Source: Candidatus Woesearchaeota archaeon (GTDB taxonomy: Archaea > Nanobdellota > Nanobdellia > Woesearchaeales > GW2011-AR9). Taken from it: a DNA stretch of 35,043 nt. The stretch is from contig JABMOA010000017.1 in assembly GCA_013204355.1 (NCBI GenBank), positions 1-35,043 of the forward strand, read 5' to 3'. Made by a program: the position numbers and the translations under genes. Shown in pieces: positions 7,149-15,219 of this stretch. The notes under the pieces were generated by a model that searched no databases, was not told the DNA's origin, and saw only the letters and a list, made by a program, of their open reading frames with translations. How positions within the stretch are numbered: position 1 is the stretch's first letter; every line of letters begins with the position of its first letter.

Positions 7149-7852
7149 TGTGGTACCTCCGCGAATTTAGCAACAAGTGCTTTTTTCTGTACGTCAAAGA
7201 TTTTACTCATAACATCTCGTGCCATTTCAAGAGCTATTTTTAACTCTTCCTTCTTAACATGGCCATCCATTTGTAGTAAAGTAATTTCTTTATTACGTGC
7301 AGTCATTGCAACTGGAATGTCTGATACATGTCCATCAAATGCTTCTTCGTTGTATGTTAAATCTGCAACAACTGTACCATCAACGGTTCCAACTGAAACT
7401 GAACAAACCATATCTCTCATTGGAATTCCTGCATCTGCAAGTGCCATTGCTGCTGCGGTAATCGCTGCACATCGGGTTCCTGCATCTGTTTGTGGTAATT
7501 CTACAAAAATATCAACAACTGAGTTTGGAAATGCTGTTAAATCTACAACAGGTTCTAATGCTTTATCCATAACCATTGCAATTTCCTGTGCTCTTCGTGA
7601 TCTTCCTGGTCTGATTCTTTCTCCTGTTCCGGAAAAAGGCATCATTGTATATTGACATCTGATAAATCCCTTCTTTGGATTTGCCATAAATCGTGGAAGT
7701 ACTTCTCGTGGTCCATAAACTGCAGCAATCGCCCAGGTTTTTCCTGTTCTAAATTCTGCAGACCCATCAGCGTTTGGAATTACCCCTACTTTACCTGACA
7801 TTTCTCTAAGACCATTTGCTTTACGTCCGTCTAATCGTTCTGTGTAAGCCAT
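7145..7852 (-). CDS. rrp41: archaeal exosome catalytic subunit Rrp41
   Basis: Phosphorolytic 3'-5' exoribonuclease of the exosome. The 235-residue RNase PH-fold protein has DGRKANGLREMSGKVGVIPN at the N-terminus, the RNA/phosphate-binding arginines in TGERIRPGRSRRAQEIA, and the family signature VELPQTDAGTRCAAITAAAM. Near residue 180, VVADLTYNEE contains the conserved catalytic Asp. The start shares one base with the rrp4 stop codon (TAATG), and its end overlaps rrp42 by four bases. Confidence 0.98.
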   Translation of the reverse strand: MAYTERLDGRKANGLREMSGKVGVIPNADGSAEFRTGKTWAIAAVYGPREVLPRFMANPKKGFIRCQYTMMPFSGTGERIRPGRSRRAQEIAMVMDKALEPVVDLTAFPNSVVDIFVELPQTDAGTRCAAITAAAMALADAGIPMRDMVCSVSVGTVDGTVVADLTYNEEAFDGHVSDIPVAMTARNKEITLLQMDGHVKKEELKIALEMARDVMSKIFDVQKKALVAKFAEVPQ

Positions 7853-8589
7853 TATTGCTCACCTCCTTCTACAACTGGTTCTGGTACTGTATCAGGTGCT
7901 ATTTCTCTTTTAGGAACTCCTAAGAATTTTGATAATTTATCTGTTAAACCACTTTCATGTGCTCGTTGTTCAATCATACGTACCACTTCTTGTGCTTTTA
8001 ATTCTCCTTCTGCAGAACCACGAAGCCACACTAAGCCATTTTGACCAACTGTAATCTCAACACCAGTTGCATCTTTGATTAATTGAATCATACTTGCTTT
8101 CTTTCCAATGACACGTGGAACTTTGTTACAATTGATTCTCATGATTCTTCCACCTTCAACTTTCTTTAAGCCAGGTTCTTTCATGGTAACATCAATTAAG
8201 TTCTGTGATGTAACATTAGAAATTTTACATACAAGGAAATCACCAATATCTAATATACCCGTTAAATCTTCACCTTTTCGTACGAATCGTGTGGTTGCAT
8301 CTCTTACATTTAACACCGCAGTATATGCTGTGTTTGTATCAACTCTCCATCCGCTCATAAGAACATCAGTTACTTTAGCAATTATTTTATCGCCAATCTT
8401 TGGTAAATATGGACCTGATAACGCTGTTACTTTCAAAACACGTCCTGATACAGAAACCATACCTAATACTTTTGAAAAAATTTTTTCATCTTCTCTGAAT
8501 GTGAAGTCACCTGGAATATAATCCATTCCCTCAGCAAGAAGATCTCCTGGGATTACAATATCCCTGTTTTCTACTACTATATTACTCAT
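7852..8589 (-). CDS. rrp4: archaeal exosome cap subunit Rrp4
   Basis: RNA-binding cap protein that funnels substrate into the Rrp41-Rrp42 ring. The 245-residue protein has an N-terminal anchor domain (VIPGDLLAEGMDYIPGDFTF), an S1 domain at about 65-140 (GDKIIAKVTDVLMSGWRVDT), and a KH domain at about 150-215 with the G-x-x-G loop in KVPRVIGKKASMIQLIKDAT. An acidic C-terminal tail follows. It is the first gene of the rrp4-rrp41-rrp42-rpoK unit. A TATA box 25 bases before the ATG suggests a leaderless mRNA. Confidence 0.97.
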   Translation of the reverse strand: MSNIVVENRDIVIPGDLLAEGMDYIPGDFTFREDEKIFSKVLGMVSVSGRVLKVTALSGPYLPKIGDKIIAKVTDVLMSGWRVDTNTAYTAVLNVRDATTRFVRKGEDLTGILDIGDFLVCKISNVTSQNLIDVTMKEPGLKKVEGGRIMRINCNKVPRVIGKKASMIQLIKDATGVEITVGQNGLVWLRGSAEGELKAQEVVRMIEQRAHESGLTDKLSKFLGVPKREIAPDTVPEPVVEGGEQ

Positions 8590-8609
8590 TTTTTATTTGT
8601 GTCGGTACT

Positions 8610-8618
8610 CTTTTATAC
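8610..8618 (-). promoter_or_regulatory. TATA box for the exosome operon
   Basis: Minus strand GTATAAAAG, centred 25 bases before the rrp4 ATG, so the transcript is probably leaderless. Other TATA-like motifs lie further up in this 200-base gap (near 8657-8665 and 8684-8693). The ranking is by spacing alone. Confidence 0.5.
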
Positions 8619-8642
8619 ATTTTTTAAGAATAAGAATACCGC

Positions 8643-8750
8643 CTCCTATTCATTTTTCTTTATAGGAGCTATTTAGGTTCATTGTTTATAAAGGTTTGGG
8701 TAGGAATATGTGAAAAGTTATTTTTGATAGTTTTGGTAAGAATCTCCTAT
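8643..8750. repeat. repeated CTCCTAT/ATAGGAG heptamer upstream of rrp4
   Basis: CTCCTAT at 8643-8649 is inverted as ATAGGAG at 8662-8668, forming a hairpin with a 12-base T-rich loop, and occurs again at 8744-8750. All three copies lie in the gap between the MazG-like gene and rrp4. They could be operator half-sites or part of the termination region of the upstream operon. No regulator is identified. Confidence 0.35.
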
Positions 8751-8789
8751 TTAAATTTTTAATATTTTATAAATAACTAATAAGAATCC

Positions 8790-9149
8790 CTAACCAAATT
8801 TTTTTTCATTGATTTTATCTTTTTCTTCCCATCTCTGTGACCAATCTCCTTCAAGAAATCTTTGAACATTCTTATCACTCTTATCCATAAATGATTGGAA
8901 AAATTCTTCAGCCGTAATATTTTTTAATAAACAGATATTTACAATAAATTTCATCACATCAACCAATTCTTCTTTAAGATTCTCCCTATTATCAAATTCT
9001 GCACGAACCTCTTCAACTTCTTCACGTAATTTATTAATCAGAATATTAAATTCAGAATGATCAGTTTTTTCTGGACGAATTTTTTCTACATGCGAATTTA
9101 TCAAATTGCAAAATTCTTGCTGTTTTTCAAAAAGTTGAGATAATTCCAT
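8790..9149 (-). CDS. MazG-like nucleotide pyrophosphohydrolase
   Basis: All-alpha NTP pyrophosphohydrolase-like protein of 119 residues. The metal-binding signature is present: an EExxE motif in KLREEVEEVRAEF, followed about 17 residues later by ExxD in KEELVDVMKFIVNICLL. The C-terminal helix ends RWEEKDKINEKKFG. The substrate may be a non-canonical or damaged nucleotide; a dimeric dUTPase-like role cannot be excluded. An alternative GTG start at 9170 would overlap the SBDS stop (GTGA) and add seven residues; I chose the internal ATG. Its place between SBDS and the exosome genes is not the usual archaeal order. Confidence 0.8.
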   Translation of the reverse strand: MELSQLFEKQQEFCNLINSHVEKIRPEKTDHSEFNILINKLREEVEEVRAEFDNRENLKEELVDVMKFIVNICLLKNITAEEFFQSFMDKSDKNVQRFLEGDWSQRWEEKDKINEKKFG

Positions 9150-9166
9150 TTTATAAATATTATTTA

Positions 9167-9865
9167 TCACTCAACGCTAACTTGCCCTTGCGTCATGCCA
9201 TTCAGGGCATCTATAAAATCTTGAACCATGCCCGCAGGTAATTCCACAGTTGCTTTCCAAGATCCATCGCCAAGCCAGTCATCTTTTAAAATGGTAGAAT
9301 TCTGTTTAACATAGCCATATGCCTTTCCAGTAAATTGACCTGGGACTGTCATAATTAATTTTTTCTTTTCTATAGAAATAGGAATGATTGGACGTAATTT
9401 AGAAATAATTTCATCAAATTGTTCTTCAACAGTTTTATTATAATCTAAATTAATTTTTCCTTGTTCTAATGCTAATTCAATTCTTGTGACAGGATGAGGG
9501 AATCCAGTTTTTGGATCACAGGCATTTTGATTAATCATATGTACTAATTTTTTAAACTTCTGATCTCTTTCTGCGGATCTATGTCCTGATGTTAATTGAA
9601 TCTCTCCTTTCATCAGAATTTCATGTGCAACCTTTTCAAATACAGAAGTCCCAAATACCTCCTCCAACTCAGAAGAAGATGCAATCTGGCCTTTATGTGC
9701 ATCTGCAAAAATTTCATCTGCCATTAAAACATCATGTAATTCAACTTCACCTTTTTTATACTGAAGTGCTTTATCTGGGTCTACAGAAATTTCAAAAGTT
9801 TTACCAAACTTTTTAATTCTCGCTAAATTTAACTTTAGTTTATCATGTGAAGATTCGCCTGCCAT
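9167..9865 (-). CDS. sdo1: ribosome maturation protein SBDS homolog
   Basis: Archaeal orthologue of the Shwachman-Bodian-Diamond protein, which acts in large-subunit maturation (aIF6 release with an EF-2-like GTPase in related systems). The 232-residue protein has three domains: an N-terminal FYSH domain (KLNLARIKKFGKTFEISVDP through VFEKVAHEILMKGEIQL), a middle helical domain with TSGHRSAERDQKFKKLV and DPKTGFPHPVTRIELAL, and a C-terminal ferredoxin-like domain (MTVPGQFTGKAYGYV). A TTG 16 codons upstream is open, but MAGESSHDKLK matches the family start. It follows psmA closely, a conserved archaeal linkage. Confidence 0.96.
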   Translation of the reverse strand: MAGESSHDKLKLNLARIKKFGKTFEISVDPDKALQYKKGEVELHDVLMADEIFADAHKGQIASSSELEEVFGTSVFEKVAHEILMKGEIQLTSGHRSAERDQKFKKLVHMINQNACDPKTGFPHPVTRIELALEQGKINLDYNKTVEEQFDEIISKLRPIIPISIEKKKLIMTVPGQFTGKAYGYVKQNSTILKDDWLGDGSWKATVELPAGMVQDFIDALNGMTQGQVSVE

Positions 9866-9921
9866 AATAAATGGAGAAAGAATGTGATATATAAATGTTG
9901 AGGATAAAAACAAAAAAAAAA

Positions 9922-10647
9922 TTATTTCACTAATTTTTGTAATTCATCATCTGATAACTTAACGAACCGTTTTTTCTCTGCGTTAATATAAGATGCATCT
10001 ACACGTTCAAAGTTGAAGTCACTACCTAAGAATTCTTTCAAAGCTGATAATCCTAATTTAATTCCTTCTTCAATACTTATATTAGCTTTCCATTTCTTCT
10101 GTAAGATTGGATCAACGATTGCTTCTCCTTCTCCAATGACAGCTGCCCTATGTTGGAAGTATAATCCATATGGTTCTGTGACGAATAATTTAATTGTACC
10201 GTCTTCTTCTACACCACCAACTAATAAAGATACACCAAACGGTCGTAATCCTGCTGATTGTGTGCAGATTTGTTTCAAGTCACAAATATCTTTTACAATT
10301 GATAAAATATCAATCTTAGAATCGTAGGTTACTGCATGTTGCTGTGCTTTTACTTGTGCTCTATCAACTAAAACACGTGCATCTGAAATAATTCCTGCTG
10401 CAGTTGCTGCAATGTGATCATCAATTCTAAAAGTTTTTTCAATTGCTTCTGGCACAACTAATTTTGATCTAATTGGTTTATCAGAAACAAAAACAACACC
10501 ATCTTTACATGTAATTGCAATAGCCGTTGAGCCTTGCCTTACTGTTTTCTTTGCGTATTCTACCTGTAATAATCTTCCATCAGGAGAAAACATTGTAATG
10601 GACCTATCATAGCCCATCTTATCAATCATTTGTTTACTAGGATTCAT
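9922..10647 (-). CDS. psmA: proteasome subunit alpha
   Basis: Outer-ring subunit of the 20S proteasome. The 241-residue protein has the alpha-type N-terminus YDRSITMFSPDGRLLQVEYA (gate and H0 helix), then KTVRQGSTAIAITCKDGVVF. The family segments ATAAGIISDARVLVDRAQ and RPFGVSLLVGG are present. It lacks the N-terminal Thr nucleophile of beta subunits, as expected. A GAGGTG ribosome site lies about five bases before the ATG. It is sandwiched between Pop5 upstream and SBDS downstream, the classical archaeal superoperon order. No beta subunit lies in this window. Confidence 0.98.
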   Translation of the reverse strand: MNPSKQMIDKMGYDRSITMFSPDGRLLQVEYAKKTVRQGSTAIAITCKDGVVFVSDKPIRSKLVVPEAIEKTFRIDDHIAATAAGIISDARVLVDRAQVKAQQHAVTYDSKIDILSIVKDICDLKQICTQSAGLRPFGVSLLVGGVEEDGTIKLFVTEPYGLYFQHRAAVIGEGEAIVDPILQKKWKANISIEEGIKLGLSALKEFLGSDFNFERVDASYINAEKKRFVKLSDDELQKLVK

Positions 10648-10663
10648 TATTCACACCTCTTAA

Positions 10664-10978
10664 TTATAATTTTAGACTCGCTTTTTTCAACGTGCCAGAG
10701 ACTATAACTGATTTTAAAATCACTGCCTCGTTTTTAATCTTTTTGATTAAGATAATCCCTGTTATGGTCTCATCAACGTATTGATGATTTACTTTTAATA
10801 TAAATCTTTTGCCCTCAGCCTTTACAAATAAGGGAGATGCTTTAGACATTCCCAATTGACCAAAGTATTTTTCTAATGCTGTTTCTACAGCAAATTTCAA
10901 ATCTAATAAAGAATATTCCTTACTGACATCAAAGACAATGTACCGTTTCTTTTGTTTCAATGATTTCAGGAGTTTCAT
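10664..10978 (-). CDS. rnp2: RNase P protein component 2 (Pop5/Rpp14 family)
   Basis: Protein subunit of archaeal RNase P, which matures tRNA 5' ends. At 104 residues it is close to archaeal Pop5 length. Recognisable parts are the N-terminal LLKSLKQKKRYIVFDVSKEY, a helix with DLKFAVETALEKYFGQLGMS, the strand FILKVNHQYVDETITGIILI (the conserved Asn-His-x-Tyr-Val segment), and a C-terminal VIVSGTLKKA that matches the typical ending with a conserved SGT. The neighbouring psmA and exosome genes strengthen the call. The partner Rpp30 is not present here. Confidence 0.88.
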   Translation of the reverse strand: MKLLKSLKQKKRYIVFDVSKEYSLLDLKFAVETALEKYFGQLGMSKASPLFVKAEGKRFILKVNHQYVDETITGIILIKKIKNEAVILKSVIVSGTLKKASLKL

Positions 10979-10983
10979 AGATT

Positions 10984-11403
10984 TTATTCAACCATCTCTT
11001 CCATATCTAAAGGATCTTCATCTTCAGAGTCTTCCTCTAAACCCTCTAATGGCCGACCTGCTAACATTTCTGGAGAGTTTGTTAACATTTCACCAGGTTG
11101 TTGACCGCCCAGAGTTGATGCTAGAACTTCAATTTCTCCAAATTTTCCTGAAGAAACTTGTTTTTCATCTCTATACTCTGAACACCACCCATTTTTAATA
11201 TGGATACGAGCGCCTTGTTTAACTTTATCAACATCTTCATTCCATAATGTTAATGTTACAGTGCCAGTTGCATCTTTAACAATAGCATTACATACTTTTC
11301 CTGATTTTCCAAACTTTTCAAAAGTTCTTGCTTCTTTCAATTCCACAACCTCTACAACGAGATCCACTTTTCCTTGATTTGCCTGTAAGTCTTTAATTTC
11401 CAT
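10984..11403 (-). CDS. single-stranded DNA-binding protein with one OB fold (SOSS-B/RPA-like)
   Basis: A 139-residue protein: an OB fold at about residues 1-90 (VDLVVEVVELKEARTFEKFG, ATGTVTLTLWNEDVDKVKQG, ARIHIKNGWCSEYRDEKQVS) and a flexible acidic tail ending EDSEDEDPLDMEEMVE. This single-OB-plus-tail layout matches crenarchaeal-type SSB and eukaryotic SOSS-B proteins. TLWNED is the conserved strand of the family. A Shine-Dalgarno site (AGGTGG) precedes the ATG. It heads the minus-strand operon leading into Pop5 and psmA, with five bases before the next gene. Confidence 0.9.
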   Translation of the reverse strand: MEIKDLQANQGKVDLVVEVVELKEARTFEKFGKSGKVCNAIVKDATGTVTLTLWNEDVDKVKQGARIHIKNGWCSEYRDEKQVSSGKFGEIEVLASTLGGQQPGEMLTNSPEMLAGRPLEGLEEDSEDEDPLDMEEMVE

Positions 11404-11592
11404 ATTTCCACCTTTATATTAGATTAGATTAAGATTAAAGTAGTATTTAAGTTTTCTGATTTTGAGTTTGTGGTAATTGTCAATTTAGGATTTTTTTAAA
11501 GAAATTGTTTGTTGTAAAAAAATGGAGAATGTTTTATAAAAAATTGGATCTTTTTAATGTCAAAGGGATGGTTCTAAGTAAGTATAATAAAA

Positions 11593-12084
11593 ATGTCATT
11601 AGAAGAAATTACAAATCAAGGCACTAAAAAGGCAGCACTTGTTGATATCGGTAGTAATATCACTTATACTACAATCATAGGGGCTGGAATTGATGCTTGG
11701 ACTGGTTTAAATTTAACTGGAATCGTTGCTGCAAGAACAGCTTCTTTGGGAACGGTCAGCTTGACCTCTGCTCCTTACGGATGGTGGACCGAAAAGGTGT
11801 ATCAATTTACAAGAACAAGAGAAAATGCTAATTTCTTTAGAAAAAGAGCGGTGGATTTGCTTTCATTCAACACTTTTCAAATACCTGTTTATATGACCGT
11901 AGTAGCTGTTGGCTCATTTGTTTCAGAAGGAGAAATAAACACAGAAAAAGTAAAAAATGCAGCTGAAAATTTAGCAATTCTCTCCCCATTTATTGGTCCA
12001 ACACTTGGAGTCTATATGAATATTTGCAGAAAATTGTTTGGTATTAAAACAACTGCAGAAGGAGCATATAACAAATCACCTTAA
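11593..12084 (+). CDS. AlaE-like (L-alanine exporter family) membrane protein
   Basis: A 163-residue protein with about four hydrophobic segments. It shows the AlaE (PF06610) pattern: an Arg-containing region before TSAPYGWWTEKVY, then an Asp and hydrophobic stretch RKRAVDLLSFNTFQIPVYMT (FQ-PVY motif), a P-x-x-G motif in ILSPFIGPTLGVYMN, and a conserved Cys-Arg-Lys-Leu-Phe near the end (YMNICRKLFGI). Bacterial AlaE exports L-alanine; substrate here is inference. Length is close to the approximately 150 residues usual for the family. It ends four bases inside the convergent gene at 12081. Confidence 0.7.
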   Translation: MSLEEITNQGTKKAALVDIGSNITYTTIIGAGIDAWTGLNLTGIVAARTASLGTVSLTSAPYGWWTEKVYQFTRTRENANFFRKRAVDLLSFNTFQIPVYMTVVAVGSFVSEGEINTEKVKNAAENLAILSPFIGPTLGVYMNICRKLFGIKTTAEGAYNKSP

Positions 12085-12611
12085 ACTCTTCCTTTCCCAA
12101 CTTGATCTTTCAATTGTATCATATGTTGCGCATACTTTTTCTGATGTTCAGCAGGTAATCTTTTGTAATGTTTCTCTAACTCTGTTGTTTTTTCTTGAAT
12201 TTCTTTTACAGTTCCAGAAACTGAATCCGTTAATTTTGTTTCAAATTCTTTGCCTTTTTGAATAAGTTCTTCAATTTTTTTCCGTAATTGCATTAATTTT
12301 AGATAATGATCTTTCTTTTTATCTAATGGCATTTTCAAATAATGTCCATATAATATTTTGTATTCTTTCTTTAAGAATTCTAAAGGGATATCATGTGCTT
12401 TTGCAAGAAGATGTTCAATCTTTTCTTCTAATTTCCTTGCAGAAGTCCATACAGAATGATGAAATACAACAATGCCAAAAATTAAAGTAAGGACTGCAAT
12501 TACACCTAATAATAATTGTAGCCCAGGAGATTCAAGGAAAAGTAATAAAGCCGACGCACTAATAAATACAATAATTAAAACTGTTAACAACCCACCTCGT
12601 TTTGTAATCAT
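12081..12611 (-). CDS. membrane protein with cytoplasmic coiled-coil tail
   Basis: A 176-residue protein of unknown function. Two adjacent transmembrane helices lie at about 8-25 and 31-50 (LLTVLIIVFISASALLLFL, LLLGVIAVLTLIFGIVVF). A long charged helical tail follows from about 60 to the end. The tail contains two related units, around HYLKMPLDKKKDHYLKLMQL and HYKRLPAEHQKKYAQHMIQL, which suggests an internal duplication. It overlaps the GlyRS stop by four bases (ATGA) and is probably co-transcribed with it. No family name is assigned. Confidence 0.75.
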   Translation of the reverse strand: MITKRGGLLTVLIIVFISASALLLFLESPGLQLLLGVIAVLTLIFGIVVFHHSVWTSARKLEEKIEHLLAKAHDIPLEFLKKEYKILYGHYLKMPLDKKKDHYLKLMQLRKKIEELIQKGKEFETKLTDSVSGTVKEIQEKTTELEKHYKRLPAEHQKKYAQHMIQLKDQVGKGRV

Positions 12612-14086
12612 TTATTTTCACGTAAGTAATGTAGTAATTCTTTAATTTTTATCCGTTTCTGTTCCGTAGTATCTCTATCCCTCACAGTCACAGATTCATC
12701 TTCTAATGTTTCAAAGTCAATTGTGATACAATATTTTGTTCCATTTTCATCTGCACGCGCATATCGTCTCCCAACAGATGCTGTTTGATCATAAAAACAT
12801 GAGAATTCTTTTCGTACTAAATCATAAACTTCATGTGCTTTTCCAACCACATTGTCTTTATTTTTTACTAATGGAAATACAGCACAATAGAATGGTGTGA
12901 ACTCTGAAGGTAATGCTAACACATCATTTCCTCGCTGTTCGTCTTTATGGTAATTGAGATCTAATAAAGCATAAACATTCCGATCAACACCAAATGATAA
13001 TTCCAACACATGAGGAATAAATTTTTCACCAGTTGTTTCATCTACTACTTCCATTTTTTCTTTAGAAACTTCTTGATGTCCTTTTAAATCATGATCCGTT
13101 CTGTAATGTAATCCACCCATTTCTGTGAACCCTTGTGAATTCAAATCTATTTCAATGTCAAAATGATTTTTGTTGTAGAATGCTTTCTCTTTATCATCTA
13201 ATTCATAGAATCTAAACTTCTCTTTTGGGATTTTAAGAACTTCAAGATAAAATTTTTGAATAACTGCAAGGTGATAGACATAGAATTTAGGTAATCCACG
13301 TTCAACAAGTTCTGTAACACTTCGTTCCACAACCATATTTGATTCACGATCCTCTTGCAACATGACCTGTAAAGGATAATTCTTCACTTTTTCAAAATCT
13401 GGATGTTCATTAACTTTACTAGGATTGAAAAATATTTGTAATTCTGCTTGTGTAAATGCTCTTTGTCGTAACGTCAAACTTCGCGGTGAAATTTCATTTC
13501 GATACGCACGTCCAACCATTGCAAGACCCATTGGAATTTTTTTACGTAATAATTCAAATTGTAATTTGAAATTTACAAAAGGGGATTGTGCTGTTTCTGG
13601 TCGTAAGTATGCTCTTTGAGAACCATCAACGCCTAATTGCACAGGGAACATCATGTTCATGACTTCTACTGGCATCAAATCTGATTTACAATGTGGACAC
13701 TTGATTTTATGTTCTTCAATAAGATTAGATAATTGTTCAGGAGATAATCCTTCAACTCGCTTCTTGATTGCACCTTCAATAAGATGATCAGCTCTGTAAT
13801 TCACTTGACATTCGCTGCATTTCGTAATTGGATCAACAAAATTCTCTAAATGCCCAGATGCTTTGAAAACATTTTCATGCATAATTTCAGATCCTTCAAT
13901 TTCATGAAAATTATCGTGAAGACTTAGAAAGTATCCTCTCCACGCATTTTGAAAATTATGTTTTAGAGAAGTTCCTAAGTGACCATAATCATAGAATCCC
14001 GCTAATCCACCATATATCTCAGAACTCCGATAGATGAAACCCTTCTGTTTACAAAATGTTGCCAATTCTTGTGATGTGTGTGTCAT
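12608..14086 (-). CDS. glyS: glycine--tRNA ligase (class II, homodimeric type)
   Basis: Charges tRNA-Gly with glycine. The 492-residue protein begins with the typical ELATFCKQKGFIYRSSEIYG, then GGLAGFYDYGHLGTSLKHNF. Class II motif 1 and 2 regions follow: RAYLRPETAQSPFVNFK and AMVGRAYRNEISPRSLTLRQ with the motif-2 arginine. Motif 3 is in VLELSFGVDRNVYALLDLNY. A Cys-rich insert (CSECQ...CPHCK, about 90-130) is a zinc-ribbon-like feature of archaeal members. The C-terminal anticodon-binding domain includes CAVFPLVKNKDNVVGKAHEV and ends near YLRENK. A TATA-like AAATTTAATAAA near 14115 suggests a leaderless start. Confidence 0.97.
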   Translation of the reverse strand: MTHTSQELATFCKQKGFIYRSSEIYGGLAGFYDYGHLGTSLKHNFQNAWRGYFLSLHDNFHEIEGSEIMHENVFKASGHLENFVDPITKCSECQVNYRADHLIEGAIKKRVEGLSPEQLSNLIEEHKIKCPHCKSDLMPVEVMNMMFPVQLGVDGSQRAYLRPETAQSPFVNFKLQFELLRKKIPMGLAMVGRAYRNEISPRSLTLRQRAFTQAELQIFFNPSKVNEHPDFEKVKNYPLQVMLQEDRESNMVVERSVTELVERGLPKFYVYHLAVIQKFYLEVLKIPKEKFRFYELDDKEKAFYNKNHFDIEIDLNSQGFTEMGGLHYRTDHDLKGHQEVSKEKMEVVDETTGEKFIPHVLELSFGVDRNVYALLDLNYHKDEQRGNDVLALPSEFTPFYCAVFPLVKNKDNVVGKAHEVYDLVRKEFSCFYDQTASVGRRYARADENGTKYCITIDFETLEDESVTVRDRDTTEQKRIKIKELLHYLRENK

Positions 14087-14118
14087 TTGGTTTAGAAGTT
14101 GTTGGGTGTTTATTAAAT

Positions 14119-15153
14119 TTATCCTAGTTTTTGGTCATACTTAATACGGCTATACATAATCATAGAACCATACTCTAAAATATGATCCGAAAATAAATCC
14201 TGAAATTCTTGTACAACATCATGAAACTCATAATTATTCTGGGTAAATATACTTATTTTATAATTCCACATACCAATATAACTTGCTATGAATGCAATAT
14301 TAGGGTGGTTTTTACAAAATGTAAATAATTTTTCTTGATCTACATTTTTTAATTTTAATAACAAAGAATGCCATTGATACCCCATTAGATTAAAATTTAA
14401 TACTACTAAAAATTGCTTAATTACTTTAGATTTAATCAAAGTACGTAAACGATTAATAACTGTGTTTGGCGCAAGTTTTGTTTTTTTCGCAACACCTAAA
14501 ATGGGCATTCTTGAATTTAAGGATAATGCTTTTAATATTTTTTTGTCCACCAAATCCACTTCCTTTTTTGACTGTTTCAGATTGAATTCTTTCATAAAAG
14601 AACTCCCCTTAGCATCTTTAATATTATCTAATTGTGCTTGTAATTCTTTATTCCCAACAATTGCGCCTCTACCCGTGTATTGAGTCGTTACTTGTAATAA
14701 TATATCATAAGAGACTACCAAATTGTCAAATTTTGAAATAAACTCACTAAAAAAAGAATCAAAATGTTCTATTTCTATAGTTGCAACCTCAAACTGAAGA
14801 TTATAATATCCCCCACAATTTTGTACTAAGACAACATTAGAAGAATGATCTAAGTAGGTAATTATTTCCTTTTCCCTTTCAAGATTTTTAAGTCTTAAAA
14901 ATACAGTAAAAATGGTGTAACCTAAACTCCTCAGATTTATATAGGTAATAAATCCAGAAATTACTTTTTGTTCACTTAATTTTTTTATTCTATAACTTAC
15001 AATGTCGCGTGAGATTTTTATTTTTTTAGCAATAGCATTAGTTGAAATCCGTGCATTTTGACCAAGAAGGTATAAAATCTTACGATCTATGAGGTCTAGT
15101 TTAACTGTAGGATTAATATTTTCTATTTGTCCTTTAAAATATTTTTTACTCAT
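14119..15153 (-). CDS. double-unit Lrp/AsnC-like transcriptional regulator (paralogue 1)
   Basis: A 344-residue protein built of two Lrp-like halves. Unit 1 has an AsnC-type HTH at about 17-65 (VKLDLIDRKILYLLGQNARI, then ISRDIVSYRIKKLSEQKVIS) and a RAM-like sensor region at about 70-160. Unit 2 repeats this with an HTH at about 200-250 (VDLVDKKILKALSLNSRMPI) and a second sensor-like domain. A linker GSSFMKEF joins the halves. The gene at 19843 has the same design and many identical positions. It is divergent from the exported Cys-rich protein at 15250, so that gene is a likely target. The effector is unknown. Confidence 0.85.
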   Translation of the reverse strand: MSKKYFKGQIENINPTVKLDLIDRKILYLLGQNARISTNAIAKKIKISRDIVSYRIKKLSEQKVISGFITYINLRSLGYTIFTVFLRLKNLEREKEIITYLDHSSNVVLVQNCGGYYNLQFEVATIEIEHFDSFFSEFISKFDNLVVSYDILLQVTTQYTGRGAIVGNKELQAQLDNIKDAKGSSFMKEFNLKQSKKEVDLVDKKILKALSLNSRMPILGVAKKTKLAPNTVINRLRTLIKSKVIKQFLVVLNFNLMGYQWHSLLLKLKNVDQEKLFTFCKNHPNIAFIASYIGMWNYKISIFTQNNYEFHDVVQEFQDLFSDHILEYGSMIMYSRIKYDQKLG

Positions 15154-15171
15154 TTTGAAGACAGAAGATTC

Positions 15172-15184
15172 AGTTTAATATAAA
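15172..15184 (-). promoter_or_regulatory. TATA box for Lrp-like regulator 1
   Basis: Minus strand CTTTATATTAAAC, centred about 26 bases before the ATG at 15153. A leaderless transcript is inferred. Confidence 0.5.
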
Positions 15185-15219
15185 GATTTTGCAAAAAAGA
15201 GGGTTTTTTAAGACAATAT

